From Alopecurus myosuroides (lineage: Eukaryota; Streptophyta; Magnoliopsida; Poales; Poaceae): a stretch of 64,000 nucleotides of DNA. The translations under genes were made by a program, and so were the position numbers. The stretch spans positions 402,308,814 through 402,372,813 of the forward strand of contig CM054057.1 of NCBI GenBank assembly GCA_028641055.1, written 5' to 3'. The notes under the pieces are model-generated. The model saw only the letters and a program-made list of their open reading frames with translations. It was not told the DNA's origin and did not search any database. Positions 24,006 to 36,662 of the stretch are shown piece by piece (the first letter of the stretch is position 1; each line of letters starts with the position of its first letter).

Positions 24006-24132
24006 TACATATATATATTTTAGTATTATTTGTCAAACCGAAGGCGCACACTGCCGCCAAGAGTCTCAAACATTCAACTTTCCATTGTGTGTCCACACTA
24101 GATATAACTAACCAAGCAGTATGTATTCCGTG

Positions 24133-25067
24133 TGTCGGGGGATGATCCCCGGGTGCCTTGACAAAGCGGAAAGAAGAAGGCTGGTGCCCCCGTTCCGTAC
24201 CTTCACAAGGCCAAGTGCATGAGCTTGGCGTTGAGCCCCTGTCCACCATCTGGACGGGGATCGATGCCCGCCTGCCGGATGAGCAGCCGGACGATAACAA
24301 CAACCTGCTGGCTAGCCGGACGCTAGTACAGCCTGACTAATCCGTGGGTCAACCGGTACGGAGAGGTATGGCGGACACGCCAATTCCTAGGCTTACGAAT
24401 GCCACAGTGCCCCCCTACGCGACAAGGTACACCTACTCTCCGGCTACTCGGGGTACTCCAGCATGGGCTGAGCCATACCCGCGTACGGTCAGCGATATAT
24501 CTACTCAAGCTAGCCGGTACCTACCTACTCCAGCCGGTACCCGACGCATGGGCTCGAGGTACCCGGTGTACGGCTAGGGTACGAGGGCATGGGCAGCCGG
24601 GCAGCCGGGAGTGGCTGCCGGGTACGCCAGGATGGGCAAGGCGCTGCCAACGTACAGTGCGCGGTACGGCACCAACCGGGTTCGAAGGCCGAAGGACGAG
24701 GGCATTTGTCCCAGAATCTCCCCGGCTGGCCCGGAACCAGCCGGGGCCCACTTGTAAGCTGTCCAGTCCGACAGTATATAAGGACTGGCCAGGCCTCAGT
24801 AGGAGGGGGACATTCCATTTCATACAGACACATCGAGACACTCAGTGAGAGCTCAGAGAACAATCTTGTAACCTATGCATCGATAGAAAAGAGAGAGAAG
24901 CAGGAGTAGGGGTTTTACCTCAATGCGAGGGCCCTGAACCTGGATACATCGTGTGTCTACACGCTTGCTATCCAATCCCACGCCAACGCCACCGTTCGCT
25001 AGCCTGTCCCCTCTTTAAACACCATTAGGAATTCCCTCTTGGTGCTGCCGTGATTCACACCACGACA
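24133..25067 (+). repeat. 5' LTR of the 24133 element
   Basis: TGTCGGGGGATGATCCCCGG to CACACCACGACA. It contains TATATAAGG at 24775, a plausible core promoter, and many GGTACC/CCGGTA words. The second copy at 25539 is collinear with scattered substitutions. Confidence 0.9.
24775..24783 (+). promoter_or_regulatory. TATA box in the 5' LTR
   Basis: TATATAAGG, conserved at the equivalent place in the 3' LTR (26182-26190). Its location in the LTR and its conservation support it as the core promoter; transcription start not determined. Confidence 0.55.
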
Positions 25068-25068
25068 G

Positions 25069-25086
25069 TTGGCGCCAACCGTGGGG
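25069..25086 (+). promoter_or_regulatory. Primer-binding site
   Basis: TTGGCGCCAACCGTGGGG begins one base after the 5' LTR. It resembles plant retroelement primer sites of the TGGCGCC class. I did not identify the exact tRNA. Confidence 0.7.
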
Positions 25087-25538
25087 CAGATGGCAGTGGC
25101 TGGCTGGGTCGAGAGCGGAGAAGTGGCGGAGAAGACCACGGACGGGCCCTCCGCCCCTATTTATAGAAGTCTGGGACCGCCGGATGCGCGGCATGGGGAA
25201 GAAACCACCCCCCACGATCCCTCCACGTGGCATGAGAAACGAGGGGTCGTGGGTAGTGCGCCGCAGAAGATCCGTAACGGCTTTCCAGGGCACAGAAGAT
25301 CCCAGCGCAAGAAACGAAGCGACGACATCGACTTGACCGCGGCCGCAGGCCCACGTGACCCTTCGCGTCATCGGTGACGTCACCCAATGGATCATGACGT
25401 CGCCACCAGCCGGCCCCGCGGAGACACCGAGGCGTCGCGCGCCCTACCGGCTGGAGGAACCGGCAAGAGCCAAGAGAACATATGGGAGCTTCGCACCCGG
25501 CACACCGGCTCCTTAACTCCCACCTGTTCGGGGGCTAG

Positions 25539-26474
25539 TGTCGGGGGGATGATCCCCGGGTGCCTTGACAAAGCGGAAAGAAGAAGCCTGGTGCCCGCGT
25601 TTAGTACCTTCACAAGGCCATGTGCATGAGCTTGGCATTGAGACCTCGTCCACTGTCTGGACGGGGATCGATGCCCACCTGCCGGATGCGCAGGCGGACG
25701 ATAACAGCAACCGGCTGGCTAGCCGGACGCTAGTACAGCCCGACTACTCCGTGGGTCAACCGGTACGGAGAGGTATGGCGAACACGCCAACTCCTAGGCT
25801 TGCGAAAGCCACAGTGCCGCCCTATGCGGCGCGGTACACCTACTCTCCGGCTGCTAAGGGTACTCCGGCATGGGCTAAGCCGTACCCGCGTACGGTTAGC
25901 AATATATCTACTCAAGCTAGCTGGTACCTACCTACACCATCCGGTACCCGATGCATGAGCTCGGGGTACCCGGTGTACGGTTAGGGTACGAGGGCATGGG
26001 CAGCCGGGCAGCCGGGAGTGGCTTCCGGGTACGCCAGGATGGGCAAGGCGCTGCCAACGTACGGTGCGCGGTACGACATCAACCGGGTTCGAAGGCCGAA
26101 GGACGAGGGAGTTTGTCCCAGAATCTCCCCGGCTGGTCCAGAACCAACGGAGACCCACTTGTAAGCTGGCCAGTCCGGTAGTATATAAGGACTGGCCAGG
26201 CCTCAGTAGGAGGAGGACATTCCATTTCTTACAGACACATCGAGATACTCGGTGAGAGCTCAGAGAACAATCTTGTAACCAGTGCATCGATAGAAAAGAG
26301 AAAGAAGCAGGAGTAGGGGTTTTACCTCAACGCGAGGGCCCTGAACCTGGATACATCGTGTGTCTACACGCTTGCTACCCAATCCCACGCCAACGCCACC
26401 GTTTGCTAGCATGTTCCCTCTTTAAACACCATTAGGATTTCCCTCTTGGTGCTGCCGTGATTCACACCACGACA
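25539..26474 (+). repeat. 3' LTR of the 24133 element
   Basis: Collinear with the 5' LTR along its whole length, with scattered substitutions that include a few ORF-altering changes. The difference between the copies could date the insertion if aligned. Confidence 0.9.
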
Positions 26475-26479
26475 CCATG

Positions 26480-26989
26480 GCATTTAACAGACACATACAG
26501 TGCAAAAGTGTTGATGAATATGTACATGTTGGAGCACTCTATTTCGTACTGTACAAGCATATGGCTACACTAACAGAAACATGGGAAACAATTTTGCACG
26601 CAATATGAGCAGCGGAACATACACAGACCTGAGCTTGTGTGGATGTGGTGGATCCTCCTTGTCTTGGGCAAGATGAACGCATGCATGTGCGTGCCACCCC
26701 TCCTCCCGCGATTGCCAACATCTTCTCTACCAAGTTCATCGTCAACACCACTGATGGGTGTCGCCTGCCCATAGAAGAAGTACAAGAAGGTACCTAAGAT
26801 AAACACAGATTGACCTCTTGCATTGGATTGGTTTTCCGCGGTGGATTATTATTATTTAGAAATGGAGAGAAATCTTACCAGTCAGGTAATTATATGTCAT
26901 CATGCATGCAACCTTGCTCACACTAGTCTGATTAGACGTTTCAGACCACTGTGCAACTAAAAACATGCATGGCAACTGACAATTCTTTT
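26480..26989. other. CACTA interior, no gene recognised
   Basis: AT-rich and moderately complex. A short minus-strand frame (78 codons, 26570-26806) shows no family motif. Confidence 0.35.
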
Positions 26990-28632
26990 ACCCACGAAAA
27001 AGGCTTTCGCCCCGCTATATAAATATAGCAACCACCCGATACAACCATGAGACCACTGATGGGGAAAAACAACACAACTCATGCCCAAAAGAAAGCGAAA
27101 GAGAAAACAACACCGACAATGGCGGTTCAACGAAAACGGAGAAGATTCTCCACCGCTGCGTCCTCCGAAGACATCCACCTCTCCCCTGGCGCTCCAAAGC
27201 GCCGCGAACCAAGCAACACCACAAGCTACCATCCTAGGTTTTCCCCCGGCCCGCAACAGGGGGTGGAGAAGAGGTATACCCAACGCCCCTTAAGAAGGAG
27301 GGACACGTCCACAGGGGTCACTGCGTGGGCGTCGAAACGACAAGGATCTCTCCCAACCTCCAAAACACCACGCCCCCGGGCACTCTGAGACGCTCCACCA
27401 AACCTACCACCCACCAGCGCATGCCACCACGGTGAAAAAATAAACGCCGCCATCTCACCGAGGATCACGTCGCGACGCTGGTAGGATCAAGACGTAGAAG
27501 CGTCCGCAAGGAACAACGACACAACAACACCCGGGAGGGATCTGCCTCCACCGCCGGAGAGCGGTAGCCGACCGAATGCAGCAACCAGACAAACCAGGCC
27601 CTCTTGGCCAGGCCGGGCCCGACTGGGCCCGTGAAGTCTAGCCACCGCACTGCAGCAGGGGCGCTGCCAACACCATCATCCCATGCAGCTTCCTTCGCTC
27701 GTCACCCACCAGAAGGGTGCCACCCTGCCTGCTCCGGAGAAGCGGGAAAATCCGGCCGAGCGCAGGCAGCACGCCGCCCTGCAGCCAACGACCGTCGCCT
27801 CTGTAGACCTCCCGAACGCGGGACCTCACGCCGCCGAGCCAGACCACCGCGAGAACCACCAAGCGAAGATGCAGCTCCGGGCGTCGAAGGGAGTCGACGA
27901 GCCACGAAGGACCCCCACAGGAGGACACTCCGCCAGATCCGGGCCCGCGTCGCGAAGGACCAGCAGAGGAGCAGTCGTCCGCCACCGGTCGTGGAACCGC
28001 GGCGCCAGCCCAGGGCTCCACGACCACCAGGCACACCCGCAACCGCCAGAGACGCGGACGAACCCGGCGCCTCGGCCACGCGCACCGGCTCCCGTCCCTG
28101 GAGCATCGTGGTGACGATGGATCCGTCGCCCGTACGGCCCAACAACATGTACGGAGACAGCGCCGGACCCAACTGCAGCCGCCAAGGGCGCCGAACACGG
28201 AGGAGCCCCTCGAACTCCAGCCCCAGCCTGCGCCGCACCCCACGATCCCCGGCCAGATCTGACGATCGTGAGAACCACCAAGATCTGGGCGCGCTCTGCA
28301 CCCGAAGGCTTCCCGCATGCTGCCGGCAACGACCCCAGCTTCTTGTGCCGCAGAACCTCCCTACAACACCACCAGCTGACGGCGGGCTCGCCACCCCTGC
28401 GCCAGTCCTTGCACCAGACCATCGGCCTCCACAACCCCCACCCACGGGAGGGAAAGCACCTTGCGGAACCGCCTGCCGCCACCATCCCTGGGGCGCGCAC
28501 GGGTTGTGTCGGCGCCCCCTCCGGCGGCGGTGAAGCGGGGATGGACGAGGAGGGCCTTACGCGGCGGCGAAGACTAGGGTTACCTCCGTGCCGCCAGAGT
28601 AGGGAGACGCGGGGGGTGGATTTTTTTTACTA
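26990..28632 (-). repeat. GC-rich unclassified repeat-like block
   Basis: A sharply bounded GC-rich block. Its left edge carries GAAAAAGGCTTTCGCCCCG followed by the near-palindrome GCTATATAAATATAGC; its right edge ends in GCGGGGGGTGGA and a T run. TTTTAC lies at both edges and could be a short TSD. Open frames exist on both strands (up to 309 codons), but these overlap in several frames, as GC-rich DNA produces by chance, and show no domain. A non-LTR-type retroposon or a captured exon cluster are both possible. Confidence 0.35.
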
Positions 28633-29726
28633 AGGATAACGATGAGAAAATGGTAGTGCTTATTCAACCATTATTTTACTACTACTGGAAAAAGGGAATG
28701 ACGATCAACTTGGAAATCAAGATTCAGGTATGTTCAAGGCAATCATCTAACACAAGTTGATGTACCACATATATATGCCAGTCACTGTTTTGTTAATGTC
28801 ATCAGGACACCCAACATAAAATTAGACAAGCATCACCAACTTCCAATCTCATATCTTGGATTCTCAGCTAGCTGAAGCCAATAATATTTCTTAACATATG
28901 AGTTAGACCATTTAATCTATCATACCTAGAAACTTTAGGTTAGACAACTCCGAAATTTACATCAGGTTACTCTATAGATTACAGTAGGAAGTGGTTTGAC
29001 ACACGATGCCTCCTCGGAACAGTTACACCTGGACATCGGAGGAAGTGTAAAAACATAGATGACCATATGCTACAATTTAAAACGGACACAAGCCATATGC
29101 AAAAACACACACTTTCGAGTCAGGGACATAATTTCGTAAGCCAGGACACACATTGCCAGAGATGAGCATGTGCAGCAAGAAAGCAAGCTATTATAGCTAA
29201 ACCATCACGTAGGGGCTAGAGAGGGAAGAGATTACCTGAACCGAACGCCGTGATCGATGGTGACGCATGTCAGGGAGAGGTCATCCACGGACCGATGAAC
29301 GGCGGCGGCAGCAGCATTTTTTTGGTAGGATTCGCAACATCTGTGGGGAAAGGGGATCGAGCTGAAGCCTAGCCCGGGTAGCGGTATCTGCATAAGGGGA
29401 CACATGGTTGCAGAGGGGATCTAGGTCGCCGGAGCTGCAGAAGCCGTCCACCTTGAGCCTCGAGGCAGAAGAATCGGGTGGAGCCATCCTTGCTCGCCGC
29501 GCTAGCAGTTGCAGAGGGACCTCTGGCGTCTAGAGACACGAACGCCACCGCCAAGTCGCGCGAAGGAGATCCCTTTCCTCCTCCATGAGTGCGATAGCCT
29601 GGTTGGTGTGGAGCCGATCGAGGAGGAAGGAGTCGATGGCGGGGAAAGGGGATCGAGAGTGAGGGTGGAGGCACAGGCGGAGAGGGAGAGAGAGGACGGG
29701 AGCGAGAGAGTTTTTTAAACTCAGAG
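28633..29726. other. CACTA interior with a GC-rich terminal block
   Basis: 28633-29240 is AT-rich with nothing recognisable. 29240-29700 is GC-rich; on the minus strand it has a possible ATG at 29487 opening 68 codons (MAPPDSSASRLKVDG). This could be a first exon of a CACTA gene or a captured fragment; no motif supports either. Confidence 0.3.
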
Positions 29727-29859
29727 AATGTTGGATGAAAAACGCTTCTAATCAACCAGGGGAACGTTGCGTTCCGTCCCCCCGGGTCGCGCGTCGTCCG
29801 ATCTCCCGGATCGGGTGGTTGCCACATAGTCCACGTCACCGACGCGCGTAGCGTTTATT

Positions 29860-30290
29860 ACCGCCCCGTTTGTAGCAAACGGCGGTTCCCCATTTTCGAC
29901 AGGGCCCGTTACGCAAGGCGAGGAAGGCAACGCGGGCGGCGACGAGGGGCGGCGGCGAAGGCGACGCTCTCGAGGCGGTTCGCTTGCGGCAGACGATTTA
30001 CAGCGGCGCCGTGTTCCGGTGAGTTTCCGCGCTCCCGTCCTCCCCTCCCTAGCACGTCGTTCCCACGATTCTGCAACCGTCCCATCTTGTTTTAGCTCGA
30101 TTGTGTCGCCGTCTCATCGCCGTCCGACGAGTTCCCCTCCAATTCCTCCCACAGATTTCGTACCTGTTGTATTGGGTTGATTCATCACTGGATTTTTACC
30201 TCTGAACCCCTCTCTTCTTGCAGGCAAGGGTTACTGACAGATACGTGCTCGAGGTGTGTCTTCTACAGGCCAGACCTGCTCGTCTAGTGC
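29860..30290 (+). other. Probable 5' leader exon(s) of the Ulp1-like gene
   Basis: GC-rich leader-like sequence followed by GTGAGT at about 30018, then a CT-rich stretch ending TTGCAG at about 30223 and a short exon-like piece before the LTR element at 30291. These fit GT-AG introns, but no coding frame can be tied to them. The next recognisable exon is at 40190, beyond two inserted LTR elements. Confidence 0.35.
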
Positions 30291-30920
30291 TGATGTAAAT
30301 GTTTGCCCGATCTTTTCCCGCAAGAACCACCGAGATAACTATTCTCGCAATCACGTGAGCGATACACGTAATCTGAAGAACATGGATAGATTTAGGCGAG
30401 AAACACGTCGACGAACACTACGCCTCACGCCAAGCTCGACAACTCTAGGCAGATCCAAGAGCCCCCTAGCCACGCACGAACCCCCTTGGCAGATCCAAGA
30501 ACACTCGTACCTTTATTTCACACCAAGCTCGACAACTCTAGGCAGATCCAAGAGCCTCCTAGCCACGTACGATCCCCCTTGGCAGATCCAAGAACACTCG
30601 TACCTTTATTTGCAAAGATAAGTGACGAACATCCGAGACGCCACCTAGACGCTGATCCCCTAGGGACGGTGGTAACCTGGAACTTTTAGTTCTACATAAT
30701 TTTCAATCTCCCTAAACCCTAGGCCTTGACTCTCTTCATATAAGAGGCCAACCCCTAGTCGGTTGGACAGACCCAAACCGACTTCTAACCTAATTGGACT
30801 CAAACTGGATACAAACCAGCTCATTTAGAAGGCTCGGCCACAACATGCGGCTCGCAGGCCTTAGACAATATACATCGTGGTTTATTGTCCTAGCGTGCTA
30901 ACCAGTAGATGCCCGTATCA
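30291..30920 (-). repeat. E1 3' LTR, long form (630 bp)
   Basis: On the minus strand it starts TGATACGGGCATCTACTGG and ends ACATTTACATCA. It contains a 93-bp tandem repeat (CAAGCTCGACAACTC units at 30431 and 30524). It resembles the E2 5' LTR more than its own partner. Confidence 0.88.
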
Positions 30921-30935
30921 TTCTTCCCTTCTTCG
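30921..30935 (-). promoter_or_regulatory. Polypurine tract of E1
   Basis: CGAAGAAGGGAAGAA on the minus strand, immediately upstream of the 3' LTR; the equivalent in E2 is at 39250-39262. Confidence 0.75.
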
Positions 30936-31256
30936 AAAGGCGTTGTCCTCAACGCCAGAAGGTCATCTTTATTGCTTGTGGCGTCAAATTATCATATCGC
31001 CACGCTTCTACATCCTCAAGTCTTGTTGGCCTGCCACACCACATCCCCCCTCTCGGCTAGCTAGACTTGTTCTTGGTGCCCTTCATGTTTGGCACTACCA
31101 ACCAAATTTAGACACACAACTTTTGGACTGCAAATGAAAACGCACCATACAAACCACCCCAAACGCAGCAGGACATGCTCCTGTACCCCAAGGGTCCAAA
31201 TAAGCTGAATACGCCCACAAATGCAATCTGAAATAGTGGAGGTCAACTGAGTGCAT

Positions 31257-34200
31257 TGTCGCACCCGGACTTCTAGAGGATACTCACAGTCCGCTAAATA
31301 GTAGAACAAATGGCTTACGGGGCATACCGGCACCCGCATCTCAATATGAGCAGGCCAACACGTAAACGTGTGACAACCATTCTCTACTATCCATCGTCTG
31401 CGCAAACCATCCCATAGAAATCAGGACACTTCCGTTGACGTACTTCATAACATACACACATGGTACGTCAACGGCATTAGAACAACTGATATCACAACAT
31501 ATCTCTAAGACACAAAAGATTGAAATAAGTTGCAAATAGCTCTCACTAGAGCAGAGATGGCAAATACAATCATCCAGAGGACACATGTCCCAACAATTCA
31601 TCATTACAACACAGCGGAAGCATCCAAAGTGTCTGAGTACAGACAAGATCCAAATAGGCCTAAGAGGCCGGAAACGAAAAGACGGAGCCCATCCACGATG
31701 TCTCGGATCCTGCCCGGGTCCGCTATCTACTCGTCAGCAGTCTCGTCCTACTCCACGTAGTAGCCACCATGGGGATCCTCGGAAACGTAGTCTGCGGAAA
31801 CCACAGCCCCAAAGGGGTCAGTACAGACAAGTACTGGCAAGCAAGACTCACAAGATACCATAGTGTACCCGGCAACACCAAGTACAGATGCTTTGGGTTC
31901 AACGGAAGAATAGGTGATACAAAAGTGCGGCAGCAGGCTGCTCTAACCAACTACAGAAACACGCTACAACTTCCGGCTAAAAGAAAGGGATAAGATAGCG
32001 TATCGTAACCAACTATAACTAACCTCAAACAAACCCATCCTGGATCTCGCCCCTTATCCAAAGAAGCAATCCGAGGATAACTCACACAGTTGGATTAATG
32101 ATGGTTCAAGTTATTGTGTCAATAAGACTATTACTAGTCAAGTTATCATTAGTTAGGTGTAAGTTGTTCTGAGTACTTGTTAGCCAGTACTTTCACCAAG
32201 TCATCCATAACCGCGGAAAACACGGCTTCTCGAGAAGATTTAACCCTGCAGGGGTGCACCAATTTGGCCGTACACGTAAGAATAACCCGCCAGGCGGGAA
32301 TCAAACCCACCAAGCGAGGCACTCAACACAACTCAACTCTTCTTTGCATCAAGCCCAAAGAACCACGTGCTGTTCGTGCGCGGCTAATCGAGCCCCCACG
32401 AAGAAAAGGGGGACCCTCATAGCACTGGAAGACCACGCCGCCCTAAATGCCGACTACAAAAGTTCCACCCTGGCCTCGGGTTCGTACCTGCATATGCGTG
32501 CATCAAATGGAAAGCCCGAACTAAGTGTGGTGATTTGGACGAGATGTGAATCGAATCAAATTGAGGGGGCGCCCATACACGCTTCCCACATGCGGATAGT
32601 GCGCTCATCATGGATCAGTAGACAAGACCCTTTTCCTAATTAGGGTCGACACTAGCAGGCCTCAAAACCACGCCGGGCCTCCTGCCGGTTCCTTATCATC
32701 AAATTAGCATTACCTCAAACATTAACAGGTTGTTGTTTAACATCGAGCCCCAGAACATAATAAAATATGGTAACAGAAATAATGGACAGCAGACTCGAGC
32801 ATAAACAACCCTAAGCATGCTAGTAAGACACGGGCAACAAGCAACGGGGCTTTTGGTGTGGAGGTGAGGCTATATCAGGTATACAGGATAACATGTGATA
32901 GGATCGAACACAAGCAACGATTCATAAGGCTAGCAGAATAGACAACGGAAAGTATCGGTATCCAGTGTGGAAGGGAACACAATGGTTCATGTGAGTGAAT
33001 ACTTGCCTGCAAACTCAGCAGCCTGGTACTGAGCTAACTCCTTAGAAGTAGTGTCGTAAACCTCGTCTGTCTCAACGTCGTCGTCTATTCGGGAAGAAGC
33101 AAACAAACAATACAGAGAGACAAACAATCAATAACATGGCATAATGCACAATCATGGGATGATGCATGACAATTTTATTGATGCATCAGTGATAAGCTAG
33201 TTGACATGGTAACATAATTAAATGGACCCATATGCAATTTGGATTGCATCTGGAAAGCCCATGAGTTAAGGTTGGTTTAGATGATCTACAACTAAACAAC
33301 ATGTGAAAGTGGATTAGCATGATGCATGGATGGGGAAAACAGAAAGAAAACAACAATAGGTTCAAATTGAAATGAAGTTTACCAAGTTTGGAATTTTATT
33401 TATTTTAGTTGTGAAAATTTGCTTCTTAAAGGAGTTACACAAGCATTTGTTGTTTTCACCAATTTTAATTGTTCAAAATGGATAACAAAATTCATATTTG
33501 GAAAGAACACAAAATTTTAGGTGGAATACATGTTTCATTTGTTGAAAAAGGAATTAGAATGAATTAATTATGAATTAAACAAGTTTGAACAAGATTTAAA
33601 TGAATTTAATTCAAGTATGAATTTATTTGAATTTTTATTTGTTCAAAACATTAAATAAAATTAATATTTGAAAAGATTATACTTTTCTGGTTTGAAAACT
33701 TATTTTATTTGTTTAAAAAGAATTTAATTTGACCAAGTTAAGAATTTAGCAATTTTAAATGATTTAAACAAGGTTTAAATTATTTAACCAATTTTAATTA
33801 TTCAAAACAGGAAATAAAGTTTATATTTGAAATGGTGGTTTAATTTGGCATGGAAAACATATTTTATTTGTGACATTTAAATTAATTTTGAATTAGTTAG
33901 GAGTTTAACCAAATTTAAAAGGAGTTGTTTGAATTTGAATTTTAAAACAATTTGAAATGTTCAAAACAGAAGACAAATGAGTTAAACACCTAGAGAATTA
34001 AATTTGGGTTGGAAAACATATTTTATTTATTTTATTTGGAGTTGTTATGCCAAAGTTATTCATATATGAAATTTGTGGGCTAAAAGGTGATTTTAAAACT
34101 ATACAGATTGGTCCAGGGGCTTAACTGCGAAAAAAAATATCACAGAGAGGCCCCTGGGGCTTTTCTTACGCGCGCAGTGCTGCCTCTGGGTCACTGGCAG

Positions 34201-35779
34201 TGGGCCAGTGCCCAGTTGTGCTTGCGTGGCGCGTGGGTGCGTGCATGTGTGGCAACCAGGGCCAATGACCTGTGGGGCCTGGGCGCTGGCGTGGCAAGGA
34301 AAACAATTTGGGGATTAAATCCCGCGGGGCATGGGAATCGAACCCTGGCCTCGAGTGCGCGCGTGCGTGCTGTTGCCACTGCGGTGTCGTTGCGTTTGTT
34401 GACAGAAGGGAACGCGCGGGGAGGTTGAGGTTCAGTAGCGGCTGCTTAACTGAACTTCAGTTCAGATAACTGAATCTGACAGAGGGGGGAGCGGGGTCGC
34501 CGGCGGCGAGCTGTAGCGCTGCTGCTGCTGCTGCTGTGCGCCCGTGTGCGTTGCGGTGGTGATCGGTGCGTGCTCGTGACGTGGAAGCAGAGGGCAAGGA
34601 AGGATGGGATCGTGCTGGAGCTCACCGGGGGAAACAGAAGGAGGAGCAGGGCTCGGTGGCGACTGTCGACGGCGGCGACAGCGAGGATGGCGGCGGCGAT
34701 TCAGCGGCTTCCAGCCACCGGTGAGGTGTCGAGGTGGAAGAGGGGATAGTGGGGGGTCGATTCCCGCTGCTAGCTTGGACAGTGGGGAACCACAACGTCG
34801 GCGATCGTCGGAGGTTCAGGGGTGGTGGCGTGCGGTGGCGGTTCAGCGGGAGAAGATGGTGCAGGGAGAGAGAGAGGAACGAAAACATGGCGCGGCCAGG
34901 GAGAGAGAGGTGGAGGAGCTAGGGCAGAGGGTGGGCTCGCGGCTAGGGCTATAAGGAGGAGGGGGAGGAGCTCGGTCGTTCCTCCTCTTCTCTGTCGACG
35001 TGGATGCGCCCGATGGCGTGCCGTACGAAGGTTAGGGACGAGGTGAAGGGGTAGCAGGCCGTGGGCTGGGCCTGCTGCCTCTCCCCTCTACGTTTTGTTT
35101 TTTTTTTTGTTTAATTGTTTCTGTTTTTTTTTTTGCAGAAAATAGAATAGGAAGAAAAGAGTGGGTATTTGGGGTTGGAAAAATTAGGAAAAAAATGTAT
35201 GAGTTATTTATTATAAAAACAGCAATGTGCAACCTTTTGTTTCCCAAAAATTTTAATTTATGTTGCTGTTTGGAAATTAATTGAATTTAATTGAATTTGA
35301 TATTAATTGAATTATTGACAGCAATAATTTAAACTAGTTTGAACTTACAACTTTAATGGAAACAAATTAATTGCTTTGATTTGAATATTCATTTGGAAAA
35401 TGTAACAGCACAAGTTTGCACACTTTTGTTTTTCAAATATTTCAAATTAGTTGCTGTTTGTATTTTAATTGAATTTGAGCACTTTTGATATTAATTGAAA
35501 TATGGAAAAGAAGCAATTTAAAGGGTTTGAACTTCCAAGTTATTGGAAACAAAAATAATGTTTTTATTTGAAATTTTCATTTGAAAAACTATGACAGCAC
35601 AAGTATGAAACAAATATTTGAATATTGTTTGAATTTCAAATGGGAAAACAAGGGAAAACAGATGAAAACAAATGGAAAACAAATGCCAAAACAGATGCAA
35701 TGATGATGTCATGATGCAAAACATAAAATAAACAAGAAACAAACATTCTAAAGGTTGTTTTCATACTTGGGATGTTACA
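31257..35779 (-). mobile_element. Solo LTR, 4.5 kb, same family as 10450-14767
   Basis: The ends TGTCGCACCCGG and GGGATGTTACA have an exact TGCAT TSD (31252-31256, 35780-35784). Comparison with E2 shows an intact target (GATGCA followed by CTTAGTTGAG), which confirms the boundaries. The interior parallels the 10450 copy: a similar 5' block, AT-rich middle and GC-rich segment (34.44-35.09 kb, with a GCT trinucleotide run near 34519). No coding frame is shared by the two copies, so I call none. Confidence 0.88.
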
Positions 35780-36645
35780 TGCATCACCCAAGATGAACAG
35801 GACAAATTCATGCACCCCATGAATCCAAAGGAACCAAGTTCACCGCCTGTGAAAATATGAATTAGTGTCTCTTTTTATTTTGTCCATTCTCCTTATCTGC
35901 CGCAAAATTCTGCACAATGAAATGGTCCAAATGATAATAGGTAGTGCAGAACTCCTCTTGTTTTTTTTCTTCTACTTTTTCTGTATGTCCGTTTCGCAAA
36001 AGTTGTTCCCAAAGTGAAACAAAATTGGCACTTATAAACACCAACCAATCTGCCCTTGAACGGATCCCAAACTCCATTTTTTGTGTGTGTGCATGCACTC
36101 CAACATACGTGCACGCACAAAGTTAACTTTCCTTTGCAAACCATCTAGAATACGCGGGACCGATCAGCTCTTCTCATATATTTTATGATCCCTTTCCTTT
36201 GCCTTTTTTATGCCTTGTACATGTACGCACCAAGCTAGGAACCAATCGTAACATGCAATCTGCACTTGCCTCTATGTTTGTGTATGTACCAACCAGTCCG
36301 ATCTCCCATCAACTATGAAAGATGTGGACTCCTCTTCGGAAACGATTCCATGATTCTTTTTTTTGGTAGCGATCAGCCACCGACGGCTTGGCAGAAAATA
36401 GGCAGAGCGGCGGATGAAAATTCTTCAAGATGGATCGCCGGCATCTTCCCCAACAGAAAACTCGGATAAACACATGTGCCTTGGCTTAGCACCTCCGTTC
36501 CGCAAACTCCACATGACACGTCTGCTGATTCTTGCCGAACAACAATGCACGGAGATGCACAAAACAAGACAACTCCTCCATCAAACAATTCCAGCAAACA
36601 TAGATCTATCTTTAACTGGACGAACTCCCTCGCGGTGATCAATCT

Positions 36646-36660
36646 GGCGCTCTGATATCA
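36646..36660 (-). promoter_or_regulatory. Primer-binding site of E1
   Basis: TGATATCAGAGCGCC on the minus strand, two bases after the 5' LTR; it matches initiator tRNA-Met with few mismatches. Confidence 0.75.
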
Positions 36661-36662
36661 CA

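Larger units (their letters stand above)
24133..26474 (+). mobile_element. Short non-coding LTR retrotransposon
   Basis: Two direct LTRs of about 935 bp (24133-25067 and 25539-26474) enclose only 471 bp. Flanks CCGTG and CCATG match at 4 of 5 positions, consistent with an aged TSD. A primer-binding site follows the first LTR, and a purine-rich TTCGGGGGCTAG precedes the second. No gag or pol is present, so it must have been mobilised in trans. It lies inside the CACTA. Confidence 0.88.

Noticed and set aside
27604..28533. 309-codon frame in the GC-rich block, and 226-247-codon frames opposite it
   Set aside because: Overlapping frames on both strands, Pro/Arg-rich, without any motif; typical of stop-poor GC-rich DNA rather than a gene.
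28679..28697. TACTACTACTGGAAAAAGGG resembles a second CACTA terminus
   Set aside because: The exact CACTA start is missing and I found no inverted partner or TSD, so chance similarity is more likely.
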